Shown piece by piece: positions 37,011 to 46,578 of a DNA stretch of 64,000 nt. This stretch comes from Phycisphaerales bacterium (GTDB lineage: Bacteria; Planctomycetota; Phycisphaerae; Phycisphaerales; SM1A02): assembly GCA_029260575.1 (NCBI GenBank), contig JAJDDB010000004.1, positions 310,001-374,000 of the forward strand. The letters run 5' to 3'. A program made the position numbers and the translations under genes. The number at the start of each line of letters is the position of its first letter. The stretch's first letter is position 1. The notes below the pieces were generated by a model. The model saw only the letters and a list, made by a program, of their open reading frames with translations, did not search any database and was not told the DNA's origin.

Positions 37011-37046
37011 CGCGTTCCGGCGGGCATTCGGTACGCTGAATCGATC

Positions 37047-37817
37047 ATGAACCGGTTCTGGTGCTTGTCTGTAGTTTTTGGATTCGGTCTGCTCGCATCC
37101 CAGGCCGCTGGCAGAATCCCGCCGCTGACGACTGAACAGCAGATCGAACTCGACTCTGCTGACGATGATGATCGCGGCTGGACCGAAGCCGCGTTTCGCG
37201 GCCTGATTGAAAATGCAAGAATATGGTCCAGCGGGACCACTTCCAACAACGCCGCTGCTCCTGATCTGGACAAACTCGTCAACACTCCGGAGTCTTTTCG
37301 CGGCGGTTTGTTTGAGCTGCGCGGCCGCATTGAGCAGCAACATCAACTGCCGCCGCCGTATACCGATGTCCTGGAGTGGTTTGTTCGAGACGACTCCGGT
37401 ACGCCGATGCATGTGTTCGTTATTGATCCGAAGATTGCCACACCAGGGTTCGATTTCAGCGACGGTTCGCGCATCGTTCTGACAGCTCGGTTTTACAAGC
37501 GTACCGGTGAGACAGCCCGCAGTGGCGCATCCATGCGCTACGCCGCGTTCGTCGGTGCGCTACCGCGCCCGGATGTGCCGCCGGTGCATGCGCAGCTGAT
37601 GCCGTTGTGGTTCATCGCTGCGCTGCTTGCGGGGTTGCTGATCATATTCGGCCTGCTCTTCATCTACGTCCGGCGGCAGCGGCGCAGCGGTCGCTCGCCG
37701 ACGCGCAGGTCGTCAAAGCTGCCTGCTGATCTCCCAGCTAAAAACCCGAATCTGCCCGCCAATCCGGCAGATGCACTGGCCGAATTGCACAAGCGATCCA
37801 CCCTGGACGTGGATTGA
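37047..37817 (+). CDS. exported, membrane-anchored protein of unknown function
   Basis: 256 residues from the ATG at 37047 (an earlier in-frame start lies inside the terminator and is rejected). Signal peptide NRFWCLSVVFGFGLLASQAA, an extracytoplasmic domain of about 170 residues, then one membrane helix (LWFIAALLAGLLIIFGLLFI) and a basic tail. The domain has strands such as FRGGLFELRGRIEQQHQLPP, WFVRDDSGTPMHVFVIDP and IVLTARFYKRTGETAR with the order of a small OB-like beta-barrel; that fold is only a guess. It precedes aroB by 52 bases. Function unknown. Confidence 0.75.
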   Translation: MNRFWCLSVVFGFGLLASQAAGRIPPLTTEQQIELDSADDDDRGWTEAAFRGLIENARIWSSGTTSNNAAAPDLDKLVNTPESFRGGLFELRGRIEQQHQLPPPYTDVLEWFVRDDSGTPMHVFVIDPKIATPGFDFSDGSRIVLTARFYKRTGETARSGASMRYAAFVGALPRPDVPPVHAQLMPLWFIAALLAGLLIIFGLLFIYVRRQRRSGRSPTRRSSKLPADLPAKNPNLPANPADALAELHKRSTLDVD

Positions 37818-37869
37818 GCAGGTGACGTCGCACAACCGCGATGGTCGTGTTTCGCCGTACACTGCGCAT

Positions 37870-38994
37870 ATGGCTTTGATCGATGTCAGTACAACTTCAG
37901 CACACTATGCGATTCATATCGAACCCGGGTTGATCACTCGCGTTGGCGAAATGATCCGCGCCGTCGCTCCAGCCGGCCGGGCCATGCTCGTTGCAGACGA
38001 AGCACTGGTGGATCTCTACGTCGCGCCCGTCTCGCAATCTCTTTCGGATGCGGGATTCGAGACAATCATCGGAACTGTCGAAGCGGATGAAATCCACAAG
38101 AGCCTGTTATCTGTGAATCATCTGTATGGCGCGGCGCTGAAGGGAAATCTCGAACGATCCTCTCCCATCATTGCGCTGGGCGGCGGCGTGATTGGCGATC
38201 TGGCAGGCTTTGCTGCGGCGACGTTCATGCGGGGCGTGCCGTTTGTGCAGATTCCCACGACACTGCTGGCAATGGTCGATGCATCCATCGGCGGCAAGAC
38301 CGGCGTCAATCTGCCGATGCCGAGTTCCGATGATGCAGCAGCGCCGGCACTGGCGAAGAATCTGGTCGGCGCGTTCTGGCAACCCCGAGTTGTATTGATC
38401 GATCCAAATGTTCTTGCGACACTGGATCGGCGGCATTTCAATTGCGGTCTCGCAGAGTGCATCAAACACGCAATCCTCGCCGACCGTTCCCTGCTGGAGT
38501 TCATAGGTGAACACGCGTCAGCTCTGCAGGAATTGAACCAGGCAAAGCTTCTCGAATTGATTACCCGCTGCGCGCAGATCAAAGCTGATGTCGTCGCAGC
38601 TGATGAACGCGAGGCCGGCCCAAGGGCGCTGCTGAACCTTGGTCACACGTTTGCCCATGTCATCGAACCGATTTCGGAACTCGGCCTGCATCATGGCGAA
38701 GCAGTTGCGATTGGTCTTTGTGCTGCGGCGCATTGCGCGCGAATGACAGATCGTCTCTCGGAAGACGATGCGAAGCAGATCGAGCAACTGATCAGCGTCG
38801 TTGATCTTCCAACGCAATTGCCCCGGCCGATTGCGGTCGATACGCTCATGCGGGCGATGTTGCATGACAAGAAGGTGCAAGCGGGACAGCTTCGACTCGT
38901 CCTTCCGACGTCGATCGGCAGCGCTGAGATTATCAACGATGTGCCCGATAACATTGTGCGCGATTCCTGGAAAGCAGTTGCGGCGTCGCCGTGA
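37870..38994 (+). CDS. aroB: 3-dehydroquinate synthase
   Basis: 374 residues from the ATG at 37870. Converts 3-deoxy-D-arabino-heptulosonate 7-phosphate to 3-dehydroquinate, second step of the shikimate pathway, with NAD and a divalent metal. Clear signatures: LGGGVIGDLAGFAAATFMRG, IPTTLLAMVDASIGGKTGVN, LAECIKHAILADRSLL, PRALLNLGHTFAHVIEP and LHHGEAVAIGLCAAAHCAR, which carry the metal-binding Glu and two His. Length is usual for the family. Its stop overlaps the start of the downstream glycosyltransferase (TGATGA), so the two are translationally linked even though their functions differ. Confidence 0.95.
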   Translation: MALIDVSTTSAHYAIHIEPGLITRVGEMIRAVAPAGRAMLVADEALVDLYVAPVSQSLSDAGFETIIGTVEADEIHKSLLSVNHLYGAALKGNLERSSPIIALGGGVIGDLAGFAAATFMRGVPFVQIPTTLLAMVDASIGGKTGVNLPMPSSDDAAAPALAKNLVGAFWQPRVVLIDPNVLATLDRRHFNCGLAECIKHAILADRSLLEFIGEHASALQELNQAKLLELITRCAQIKADVVAADEREAGPRALLNLGHTFAHVIEPISELGLHHGEAVAIGLCAAAHCARMTDRLSEDDAKQIEQLISVVDLPTQLPRPIAVDTLMRAMLHDKKVQAGQLRLVLPTSIGSAEIINDVPDNIVRDSWKAVAASP

Positions 38995-40610
38995 TGAATC
39001 GGGGCATGTCTCAATCACAGCGCCGTCTTGCAATGGCAACGTTCATCGCATCAATTGTCGCGCTGAGCATTCTGCTTGCAGCGAGAATCTTCGGCCCGAC
39101 GGATGTGTGGGATCAGACCCAGCCGAAGACTGTCAGTTACACGACGGACATCATCGCGAACGGCAGATGGATTCTGCCTCTTGAGCGCGGCCAGTTTCCT
39201 GCAACGAAACCGCCGCTGTACAACTGGTTCGCAGCGCCGGCAGTTGCCGTGTTTGGCTCTACCAGCGAGTTCGCGCACAAACTCCCAAGCGTTCTCGCGC
39301 TGGTTACGTGCTGGATTGTGGTGTTGCATATTGGCAAACGATTCGCAACTGATGAACAGGCAAGAGACGGCGCGTTGATCGGGTCGCTTGCAGCATTGAT
39401 GCTGGCCACGAACTATTCAATGTTCAAAATCGGCTACCTCGCTCGGCCTGACATGCTGCTGGTGCTGTGGACGCTGCTCGGGTGGTGGGCTGCAACATCG
39501 ATACTTGTTGATATGCACCCAGACGATACGTCGCGACTGCGCAGATCAATTCTCGCAGTTGCGTTTTGGTTATGCATCGCGCTTGCCGGCCTCACGAAAG
39601 GACCGGCGGTACTGGTCTTGCTTGCCTACGCATTTTTCGCGCCGCGCGTGCTCGCAGGGCAATGGAAAGCGATCAATCACCTGCAGTGGTGGTGGGGTGC
39701 CCCGGCTGCGCTGGGCATCATCGGTGTGTGGGTGTACGGCGCATGGGTGATCGATCCACAACATGTCTATGACCAACTCTGGTACGCAGAGTTCTACGGA
39801 AGGGTGACAGGCACCGGCCCGGAGGGTTCACGCGATGGTTTGATCGGGCTTCTGCGCACGATTCACTTGCCGGTGTTCTACTTCGTATCCCGATTCGCAC
39901 CGTGGTCGATCCTGTCGATATTTGCAGCGATCGCGCTACTGCAACGAGAGCGCGCGACGAACCGTGCATATTGGCGAAGCGTGCCGGGGCGGTCGCGATC
40001 GTGGCTCCTCGCAGTAGTGTTCTTTGTTGGGATGACGATTGGCTTGTACATGTTCAGCTCCAGCAAGAAGCCGGACTATCTCGCAGCGGCTGTGCCGATG
40101 GGAGCGCTGCTCGGGGCGTGGTGGATCGTGCAGTTGCCTGTTCGATTACGCAGCAGAGCAGTCGTCGGCGTGATTCTCACAAGCAGTTTCACGCTCGCAG
40201 CGATGATCGGCTTCAACATTCGTCAGCCAGCCGCACCGACTCCCGAATTCGGTTCCGCTATCAATGCGTTCATCGATGAGACGGATCACCATTTGCGCGA
40301 TTCGAATGCGCCCGTGGTGTTCTGCTGGACCGGATACACTCACCTGCAGGCGATGCTCGGGTATTCGATGGTGGATGACACAGCCGCGTTCGAGCGACAG
40401 TACTCAATCGGCGAGCCGTTCTGGGTCATCGCCGGGCGGCGTAAAGGCGACCCGCCGATGTTCGAAAACTGGGTCGCAGCCCGTCGTCGTTTTAGCGCTG
40501 AAGTCGAGCAATTGGCGTTGTCAGCTCACCTGCCGCGCGCGTTTGGTTGGCCTGAACAGGTCGGATTGTATTGGGTCAAGCCGACTCCGAGAGATGAGCC
40601 GCCGCGGTGA
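38994..40610 (+). CDS. ArnT/PMT-like integral membrane glycosyltransferase
   Basis: 538 residues from the ATG at 38994 (GTG at 38991 is possible). Ten or more membrane helices. The first periplasmic loop has the GT39/GT83 pattern DVWDQTQPKTVSYTTDII, RWILPLERGQFPATKPPLYN and W, where the acidic residue and the KPPL motif are conserved in enzymes that use polyprenyl-phosphate sugars. YLARPDMLLVLWTLLGWW and LTKGPAVLVLLAYAFFAPRV follow, as in ArnT. It likely moves a sugar from a lipid carrier to lipid A, a glycan or a protein on the outer face of the inner membrane. Acceptor unknown. Confidence 0.88.
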   Translation: MNRGMSQSQRRLAMATFIASIVALSILLAARIFGPTDVWDQTQPKTVSYTTDIIANGRWILPLERGQFPATKPPLYNWFAAPAVAVFGSTSEFAHKLPSVLALVTCWIVVLHIGKRFATDEQARDGALIGSLAALMLATNYSMFKIGYLARPDMLLVLWTLLGWWAATSILVDMHPDDTSRLRRSILAVAFWLCIALAGLTKGPAVLVLLAYAFFAPRVLAGQWKAINHLQWWWGAPAALGIIGVWVYGAWVIDPQHVYDQLWYAEFYGRVTGTGPEGSRDGLIGLLRTIHLPVFYFVSRFAPWSILSIFAAIALLQRERATNRAYWRSVPGRSRSWLLAVVFFVGMTIGLYMFSSSKKPDYLAAAVPMGALLGAWWIVQLPVRLRSRAVVGVILTSSFTLAAMIGFNIRQPAAPTPEFGSAINAFIDETDHHLRDSNAPVVFCWTGYTHLQAMLGYSMVDDTAAFERQYSIGEPFWVIAGRRKGDPPMFENWVAARRRFSAEVEQLALSAHLPRAFGWPEQVGLYWVKPTPRDEPPR

Positions 40611-40738
40611 ATCAGCGGGCAATCGCTGCTGATACAGGAACTTCAGAATTCAAGCCAACCATTGAGGGGTTCCGATAAGCCTTGCGTGCGCCGGAATTGC
40701 GCGGTTGTGTGCTGGGGGCATGTGGATCAGCGAGAGCC

Positions 40739-42451
40739 ATGGAAAGGCCGCAAGTGAGGACGATCGCGATCGTCAACCAAAAGGGCGGAAGTGGCAAGAC
40801 CACAACGGCCATCAATCTCGCTGCGGTCTACGCCCAGCGCGGCCATCGCACGTTGCTCATCGATATCGATCCTCAGGGGCATTGCGCAGCCGGCCTCGGC
40901 GTACCCGAACACCGAATCGAACGCGGGATTGCTGACGGCCTGCTGGCCGATCACAACAGCCCGAAATTCAAGCCCGAAGATCTGCTCTGGGAAGTATCGC
41001 GCAATCTGATGTTGATGCCCAGCACAGTCCGCCTGGCTGCGATGGAAGCGCCGGGTGGCGGTCTACATGAACTGGAAGATCGCGATCGTCGCCTACTGAG
41101 TTTGCTCTCGAAATTCGATGGCATGTTTGATCGATGTCTGATCGACTGCCCACCGACCATCGGCCTGCTGACGTACAACGCCATGCGCGCATCGCGTGAG
41201 ACGCTGATTCCCGTCGAGACCGGATACCTCGCGATGAAAGGTGCTGAGCGACAATGGCAGACCATTCGCAGCCTAGTGGAGCGCATCGACCGTGCGATCG
41301 CTGTGCATCTGCTGCCGACGATTCATAAGGATGAAAGCCGAATTGCCCGGGATGTACTGGCAGCGCTGCAGCGGAAATTTGCCGGCCAGATTCTCCCTGC
41401 GGTGATTCACGATCACGAGCAGTTGCGCGAAGCTGTCAGTTTCGGCCAACCGATCACCGAATTCGATCCGCACTCCAAAGCCCGGCAGGATTTCGAGCGC
41501 CTCGCTGAATGGCTCGAACAACACCAGCCGCCGCCGAATTATCGTACATCGCAAACGCCACAGGAACCGATCGCAGATTCACCACCGCGTGTGGTGGATA
41601 TGCGATCCGCAACGCCGTCAATTTCCGCTTCGACGTCGATTCCTGCATCAAGCCGCGTGGCGGAACTCGTCCGACGCGTACAGGCGATCGCCGAACGGAA
41701 TGCCCAGCTCGAGAAGAACGTAAATACGGCACTCAGTGACGTGCCGCCGGTCTTGTGCAGCGATCCAACCGTCTCCGAGCCCTCGCCACCGGCAATCGAA
41801 ACCATCCGAAAGCAGGATTGCCTTATTAATGTGACAATCCCTGTGTCGCGTGAGGACGAATCGAACGAAGTCCGTCCGATGGCTGAGACTTCATCTGTTG
41901 TGTTTGACGATGCACTAGAGACGCTAGATACACCGACCGCCTGTCGTATGCATGAGGTGCCTTCATGCAGCCGCGATGCCGATTCAGATTCGACGATCGA
42001 TGCATCGCCACCGCTGGTTGTCCAAACAAAGCCGCAGTCAACATGTATCAGCCAGCCGCTCAGCAACGCCATTCATCTGTTTGGCGTTCGTCCCACTGCA
42101 ACGGGCGTGCTATTCGTGCAACCCGCCGGTTCATCCCGATCGATCCACGTTGCCGGCGATTTCAACAACTGGTCGTCGACGAACAATCCTTTGCGACGCA
42201 ACGACAAACTTGGCGTCTATGAAGCAGTTATCCCCATTGTTCCCGGCAGACACCAGTATCGACTGATCATTGACGGCGTCTGGCAGGCTGACCCGTACAA
42301 TCCACATAAGCAACGCAATGATTACGGCGAACCCAACAGTGTCCTCACGATCGAACCGGCGCCTCCGTGCAAGCCGCCGGTTGCGCCCGCGCCGCAGACT
42401 GTCATCGCTCGTGCCCCGAGCGTCGCAGACACATTGCAGCAGGCGTGGTGA
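40739..42451 (+). CDS. ParA-type ATPase fused to a C-terminal glycogen-binding (AMPK-beta/CBM48) domain
   Basis: 570 residues from the ATG at 40739. Residues 8-260 form a ParA/Soj ATPase: deviant Walker [21 protein letters not shown] (Lys15 and Lys20), [36 protein letters not shown] and [20 protein letters not shown] linker of about 190 residues, rich in Pro, Ser and acidic residues, contains one coiled-coil-like stretch ([20 protein letters not shown]). Residues 456-538 are a glycogen-binding E-set domain: [58 protein letters not shown] with the expected Trp residues. ParA proteins move or space cargoes on a nucleoid or membrane surface; the fused domain points to a polyglucan as cargo or anchor. 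The next gene, a MinD-like protein, is likely its partner. Confidence 0.9.
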   Translation: MERPQVRTIAIVNQKGGSGKTTTAINLAAVYAQRGHRTLLIDIDPQGHCAAGLGVPEHRIERGIADGLLADHNSPKFKPEDLLWEVSRNLMLMPSTVRLAAMEAPGGGLHELEDRDRRLLSLLSKFDGMFDRCLIDCPPTIGLLTYNAMRASRETLIPVETGYLAMKGAERQWQTIRSLVERIDRAIAVHLLPTIHKDESRIARDVLAALQRKFAGQILPAVIHDHEQLREAVSFGQPITEFDPHSKARQDFERLAEWLEQHQPPPNYRTSQTPQEPIADSPPRVVDMRSATPSISASTSIPASSRVAELVRRVQAIAERNAQLEKNVNTALSDVPPVLCSDPTVSEPSPPAIETIRKQDCLINVTIPVSREDESNEVRPMAETSSVVFDDALETLDTPTACRMHEVPSCSRDADSDSTIDASPPLVVQTKPQSTCISQPLSNAIHLFGVRPTATGVLFVQPAGSSRSIHVAGDFNNWSSTNNPLRRNDKLGVYEAVIPIVPGRHQYRLIIDGVWQADPYNPHKQRNDYGEPNSVLTIEPAPPCKPPVAPAPQTVIARAPSVADTLQQAW

Positions 42452-42553
42452 GTACAACATCAGTAAGTGGGTTCGCCGGGCAACTGTTGATGAGAATGAA
42501 ACCAACAATGCGCGCACATGCACAGCGCAGTGAAGAAGAAGGCGGGGATTGAG

Positions 42554-44038
42554 ATGCCCAGGACCGCAGATCCATACGACGAGCTTGCCGCAATGTTCCT
42601 GACACAACCGGACCAACCAGGCCACGGCGACGAACGTACGACATCCTCCATAATCGAACTGCTGGTGGTCGGCCATCTGCCTGTTCGCGCCGGCTTGTGG
42701 CTGACGCCCTATGCCGATGCATGCGCTCGCGAACATGGACCGACCGCGCTGCTTCGCCTGGATCGTGATGAACCGGTTCTGCAGATTCTCCGCGGCGCAG
42801 ACACCGATGCCGTCCCCCCGGCAGGCGGAACCCTCCGCGACACGATCAGAGCGGTGGCAGGCAACATTACCAGCTGGATCGTCTATGCCGGTGGCACAGC
42901 AACCGCAGCCGATCTCGTCCGCCCGCAGCCGGATCGCATCACTGTCCTGTCCAGCGCTGATGACGCCGCAGTCGTGGGCGCGTATCAACACGTAAAGAAT
43001 CTGGTAAACGCAGCTGAATCCGAGCAGACCAAACTGCCGAAAGTCACGCTCGCAGTTCTCGGCGCCGATGAAACAGCCGCCTCGCGCGTCTTTGATCGTG
43101 TCAATAGAACCACAACCGCGTTCCTCGGCGTCGATGTCGAACTCAGCTCCGTCATCCAGCGCATGGATGCCGGCGTTCGATCAACCAGTTATGTCAACTT
43201 CCCCGGCGAAACATCGCCGACAGCCGAGGACATAGTCAAGCTGATCCAACAGGCACCAACCACAGCGCCGCCGCAGACAACAGCGCAACCAGTTGCCCCG
43301 GTCGAATCTCATTCTGCCGATCTGCACGGCATTGGTGAAGCGACTGATGCGACTGAACCGACTCGCCTTTCGTCCGATGAGCGTGAACTGCTGCATCAAC
43401 AATCCGCGCCTGCCGAACCAGTCGCCCAACCTGCTGTCGAGCAACCCGAACAACCCAATGCATCGCAGCAGCCGGCAGTTCATGATGGGCGTGACGCCGA
43501 TGTGCAGCGTCCGCTGGTTGAATACGTCGCGTATGCAGAAACTCCGCAAGCCCAGCAATTGCGGGAGCAGCAACAGTTTGCACAGACCCATCAACGGCGA
43601 CCTGCACGAGTTGTCCCGCGCCCGCACATGGAAGTCGAACCGAAGAAACCCGACGCTGCCCGTGAACCCAATGATCGTGGCAAGCCGGTGCAGCTTGCAT
43701 CACATGTACACGATCTCACGCCGATCGTGCCGCGCTGCCCCGGAAGAGAGCGCGTCGAGCTTGCAGTGGGGCGATTCGGCCGCGTGCATCTGCTTGGCAA
43801 AGAAGACACGATGCGCGAAATGCGCGTCGTCGAATCATGGGTCCGTGCGCATTGCGAGTTGCTTGCTATGGCGTGTCCGGACGTGACGATTGATCCCGCC
43901 GCCCGGCCGGTCTGCCACGTCTTTACCGACACCCCGGCAGAGCTTGCAGACATGCACGGCTGCGATGTCAAACTCCACGTGCTCGCGCCCGTTCAGGTCA
44001 ACGGCGAAACCGCCTGGTACGCCGCGCCACTGAACTGA
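42554..44038 (+). CDS. MinD/FlhG-like protein with degenerate P-loop, partner of the ParA fusion
   Basis: 494 residues from the ATG at 42554, preceded by an AGGCGGGGA purine stretch; an in-frame ATG at 42518 has none. The N-terminal half follows the MinD/FlhG fold in order: first strand and P-loop position IIELLVVGHLPVRAGLWLTPY, where GKGGVGKT is replaced; LLRLDRDEPV; ITSWIVYAGG; ITVLSSADDAAVVGAYQHVK; VTLAVLGADETAASRVFDRV; FLGVDVELSSVIQRMDAGVR. The last three match the FlhG segment that follows nucleotide binding (xxxAYxxxK, VNxxxSxxEAxxVFxRL, FLGxxLxxxGxI). The C-terminal half is a Pro/Gln-rich linker and a conserved domain (GRFGRVHLLGKEDTMREMRV, FTDTPAELADMHGCDVKLHV). It probably does not bind ATP and may regulate or bridge the upstream ParA. 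Ends in a terminator 30 bases on. Confidence 0.75.
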   Translation: MPRTADPYDELAAMFLTQPDQPGHGDERTTSSIIELLVVGHLPVRAGLWLTPYADACAREHGPTALLRLDRDEPVLQILRGADTDAVPPAGGTLRDTIRAVAGNITSWIVYAGGTATAADLVRPQPDRITVLSSADDAAVVGAYQHVKNLVNAAESEQTKLPKVTLAVLGADETAASRVFDRVNRTTTAFLGVDVELSSVIQRMDAGVRSTSYVNFPGETSPTAEDIVKLIQQAPTTAPPQTTAQPVAPVESHSADLHGIGEATDATEPTRLSSDERELLHQQSAPAEPVAQPAVEQPEQPNASQQPAVHDGRDADVQRPLVEYVAYAETPQAQQLREQQQFAQTHQRRPARVVPRPHMEVEPKKPDAAREPNDRGKPVQLASHVHDLTPIVPRCPGRERVELAVGRFGRVHLLGKEDTMREMRVVESWVRAHCELLAMACPDVTIDPAARPVCHVFTDTPAELADMHGCDVKLHVLAPVQVNGETAWYAAPLN

Positions 44039-44067
44039 ACTCAGAAACAAACGTAATCCCCCAAAAG

Positions 44068-44100
44068 CCCAGCATCCCCCGATGCTGGGTTTCTTTTTCT
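44068..44100 (+). terminator. rho-independent terminator, probably bidirectional
   Basis: Nine-base perfect stem CCCAGCATC / GATGCTGGG with a loop of four C, then TTTCTTTTTCT. It closes the ParA/MinD-like operon. The converging gene that ends at 44127 may use it in the other direction, where a weaker T-run (CTTTTGG) follows. Confidence 0.92.
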
Positions 44101-44126
44101 CCGCGCGTTCTCCATGTGCAAGAAAC

Positions 44127-45125
44127 CTACCCCAACACCTCAGTCAAGAAACGAAACCAATTCCCACTGGCAAACCCTTCAACCTCTGTAACACTCCACC
44201 CCGCATCACCAAGCGCCGCGCCAAGTGCTGGAAGCAGCCCCGGATGGTCCACACCCGCAGCAAGTTTCGACGCGGCGAATCCGCCATCCATGTCAGAACC
44301 AAGACCGATCCCGTTGCGATGTCCCATGATGTCGGCGATGTGCTCGATATGCGTTACGACATCAGCGACAGTTGCCCGTCGCCCCGTCGCGAGGAATTTC
44401 GTAAACAGATTGATGCCGATAATGCCCTTACGGTCGCCGATCGCGCGGATTTGCGCATCACTGAGATTGCGCTCACCAAAGCTGTGATCAATCGAGCGAG
44501 CGTTGGAGTGTGACGCGACAATTTTGCCTTCGGAACAGTCACACAAATCCCAGAACGCATCTTCAGACAAATGCGATGCATCGTGGACAATGTTCAGTTC
44601 ATCCATCGCAGCGATGACATCTGAACTTGCATCAGACAATCCGCCGCCGGTTGCGTTGCCGCCTGCGAACTTCGAACCCATTGCCCAGGTCAGACCGACC
44701 ACACGCACGCCGTGATCGTGCCACCACTGCACATCTGCCGCATCGCGGATCGGATCACCACCTTCCATCAGAATCACAATCCTCGGCTGCGCACCGTCAG
44801 CAGTCAGATCGTCTGCAGATCGCACGATGGACAGTTCACCTGCCGATTCCAGTTGTGTGTACACACCAAGCTGCGCGATACCGCATTGCCGGGCTGTGTC
44901 GAAGTCATCGCGGGCGTAGACCTGCGCTTCAGACGACTTCGCACCGGTGTAGTTCATCTCCGTGAAGATCGTACCCAGAGCCAGGTCAACACCAGCTTCG
45001 CGCAGGGCAGGCAGACTGATACACGCATCCGCATCGTTGGCCACGGGTTGAGAAATATCCCTGCCGTTGACAACGAGATACGCAAGATCAAGATGCCCAT
45101 CGATCCACCAGTTGGCTTTGGTCAT
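44127..45125 (-). CDS. membrane dipeptidase family (renal dipeptidase-like, M19) metallopeptidase
   Basis: 332 residues from the ATG at 45125 (a GTG one codon upstream is also possible). M19 amidohydrolase that cleaves dipeptides with a binuclear Zn centre. Visible motifs: WWIDGHLDLAYL (HxD), IVILMEGGDPIRDAADVQWW with the bridging Glu, VVGLTWAMGSKFAGGNATGG, LNIVHDASHLSEDAFWDL (His), IVASHSNARSIDHSFGERNL (His), and GIGLGSDMDGGFAASKL (Asp near the end). No signal peptide, so probably cytoplasmic. Stand-alone, facing the deiodinase-like gene divergently across about 120 bases. Confidence 0.93.
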   Translation of the reverse strand: MTKANWWIDGHLDLAYLVVNGRDISQPVANDADACISLPALREAGVDLALGTIFTEMNYTGAKSSEAQVYARDDFDTARQCGIAQLGVYTQLESAGELSIVRSADDLTADGAQPRIVILMEGGDPIRDAADVQWWHDHGVRVVGLTWAMGSKFAGGNATGGGLSDASSDVIAAMDELNIVHDASHLSEDAFWDLCDCSEGKIVASHSNARSIDHSFGERNLSDAQIRAIGDRKGIIGINLFTKFLATGRRATVADVVTHIEHIADIMGHRNGIGLGSDMDGGFAASKLAAGVDHPGLLPALGAALGDAGWSVTEVEGFASGNWFRFLTEVLG

Positions 45126-45247
45126 CACTGCAGTGTACCGCTCGGGAATGCCCTGATTCCGGTATTGGATGTCCCCGCGCAGCTCGATCCGGCCAATCTG
45201 GACGGACCATCACTGTCCATGCACGATTCAACACCAGGAGTACTCGT

Positions 45248-46396
45248 ATGAGCCGTTCCATTGCACCGTTGTTCACAGTCGTTCTCGCTGCGGTCCTGTT
45301 GCTGGCGGGTCTTGCCCAGGCCCAGGATGGCCGCAACCCCAGGCGTCCTGATCGCCAACCGCAGCAACGTGGCGAACGCGGCCCTCAGCGCGGCGGCCAG
45401 CAGATGTTTACAGTCGATCCGGACAAAGATCCGGTCCTCAAGACGATCCGGGCAGCTGTCGAGCCGACTGATGAACAGATGGATGTGATTACGGCTGCGT
45501 TCATCAAGCTGCGCGCCGATCAGGAAAAAGCGTTTACAGAATTCAGAGCTGCGCAAATGTCGCAGCGCGGCGAACGTGGTCCGCGGGGTGAACCCGGAGC
45601 ACGCGGTCAGCAGGGCAAACGTGGTCAACGCGGTGAATCTGACGCACGCCGAGAACACGGCGAACGCGGCGATGGCAATGGGCGCGCCCAGCGCGAGCAG
45701 ATGATGCAGAAACTCAATGCAGCATTTGAACCACTCAATGCGCAGTTTATGGCTGACTGTCGCGTCATACTCAATGATGATCAACATGCAGCATGGAATG
45801 CCTGCGCAGCTGACCTGAATCTCAGCCCAATGCGCAGCAGACAAGCACGCGATGCAGGCGGCCCGGCAGTCGGTGATGCTGCACCCGACTTCAACATTCT
45901 CACAACAACAGGCGATGCGGTGAAACTGAAATCGCTGCTCGACAAGCCAACGGTCATCGAGTTTGCCAGCTACACCTGCCCGATCTTCCGCAGCAAGATC
46001 GACAAGATGGCAGCCCTGCGCGAGCAGTTCGGCGATCGGATCAACTACATCATTATTTACACAAAGGAAGCCCACGCGTCCGACGGCAGGCGGCCTGTGC
46101 AGCGAAACACTGATGCGGGAATCGACATCCATCAGCACACATCATTCCAGCAGCGCCTCCAAGCCGCCCAGCGCATGCAGTCGGACCTCGACCTGAATGT
46201 GACAATCCTGGTTGACAGCTTCGATGATGATGTCACGAATGCCTACAACGGCCATCCGAATCGCGGATATGTCATCGACTTGGACGGCAAAGTTCGCTCG
46301 CGACAGGTCTGGATTGATGCCGACGCCACGCGCAAGACGCTGGAAACGCTGCTCAAGACTGAAGCAGCCAGCGCATCGCCTGCGGGGGAAATCTAA
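45248..46396 (+). CDS. exported redoxin, iodothyronine-deiodinase-like, with a collagen-like Gly-x-y tract
   Basis: 382 residues. AGGAG precedes the ATG. A signal peptide ends in GLAQAQDG. Residues 108-131 are eight consecutive Gly-x-y triplets (GERGPRGEPGARGQQGKRGQ and GES), rich in Arg. They interrupt a helical region (VEPTDEQMDVITAAFIKLRA; EQMMQKLNAAFEPLNAQFMA) that looks like an exported heavy-metal/LTXXQ-like helical pair. From residue 210 a thioredoxin-fold domain: VGDAAPDFNILTT, VIEFASYTCPIFRSKIDKMA with Cys244, NYIIIYTKEAHASDGRRPVQ. The last strings match iodothyronine deiodinases, in which the Cys position is selenocysteine and the motif is EAHPSDGW. Likely an extracytoplasmic thiol oxidoreductase; a deiodinase activity is not implied. 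Confidence 0.85.
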   Translation: MSRSIAPLFTVVLAAVLLLAGLAQAQDGRNPRRPDRQPQQRGERGPQRGGQQMFTVDPDKDPVLKTIRAAVEPTDEQMDVITAAFIKLRADQEKAFTEFRAAQMSQRGERGPRGEPGARGQQGKRGQRGESDARREHGERGDGNGRAQREQMMQKLNAAFEPLNAQFMADCRVILNDDQHAAWNACAADLNLSPMRSRQARDAGGPAVGDAAPDFNILTTTGDAVKLKSLLDKPTVIEFASYTCPIFRSKIDKMAALREQFGDRINYIIIYTKEAHASDGRRPVQRNTDAGIDIHQHTSFQQRLQAAQRMQSDLDLNVTILVDSFDDDVTNAYNGHPNRGYVIDLDGKVRSRQVWIDADATRKTLETLLKTEAASASPAGEI

Positions 46397-46578
46397 GCAT
46401 ACTTAGTTTGACAGGAGCGGCTTTTCACCGTGATCTCGGGGTTCGTGTATACAATTAGCGCAGCCAGCCCGTTGATTGCATCTTCAGGGTCTTGCTGCAT
46501 GTTTGTTTCCCGAGGCGCCGCGTGTGGAACATGTCCAGCCTCGGTTCAGCCGCGTATTCACGATTGGGGGCTGTTGTC

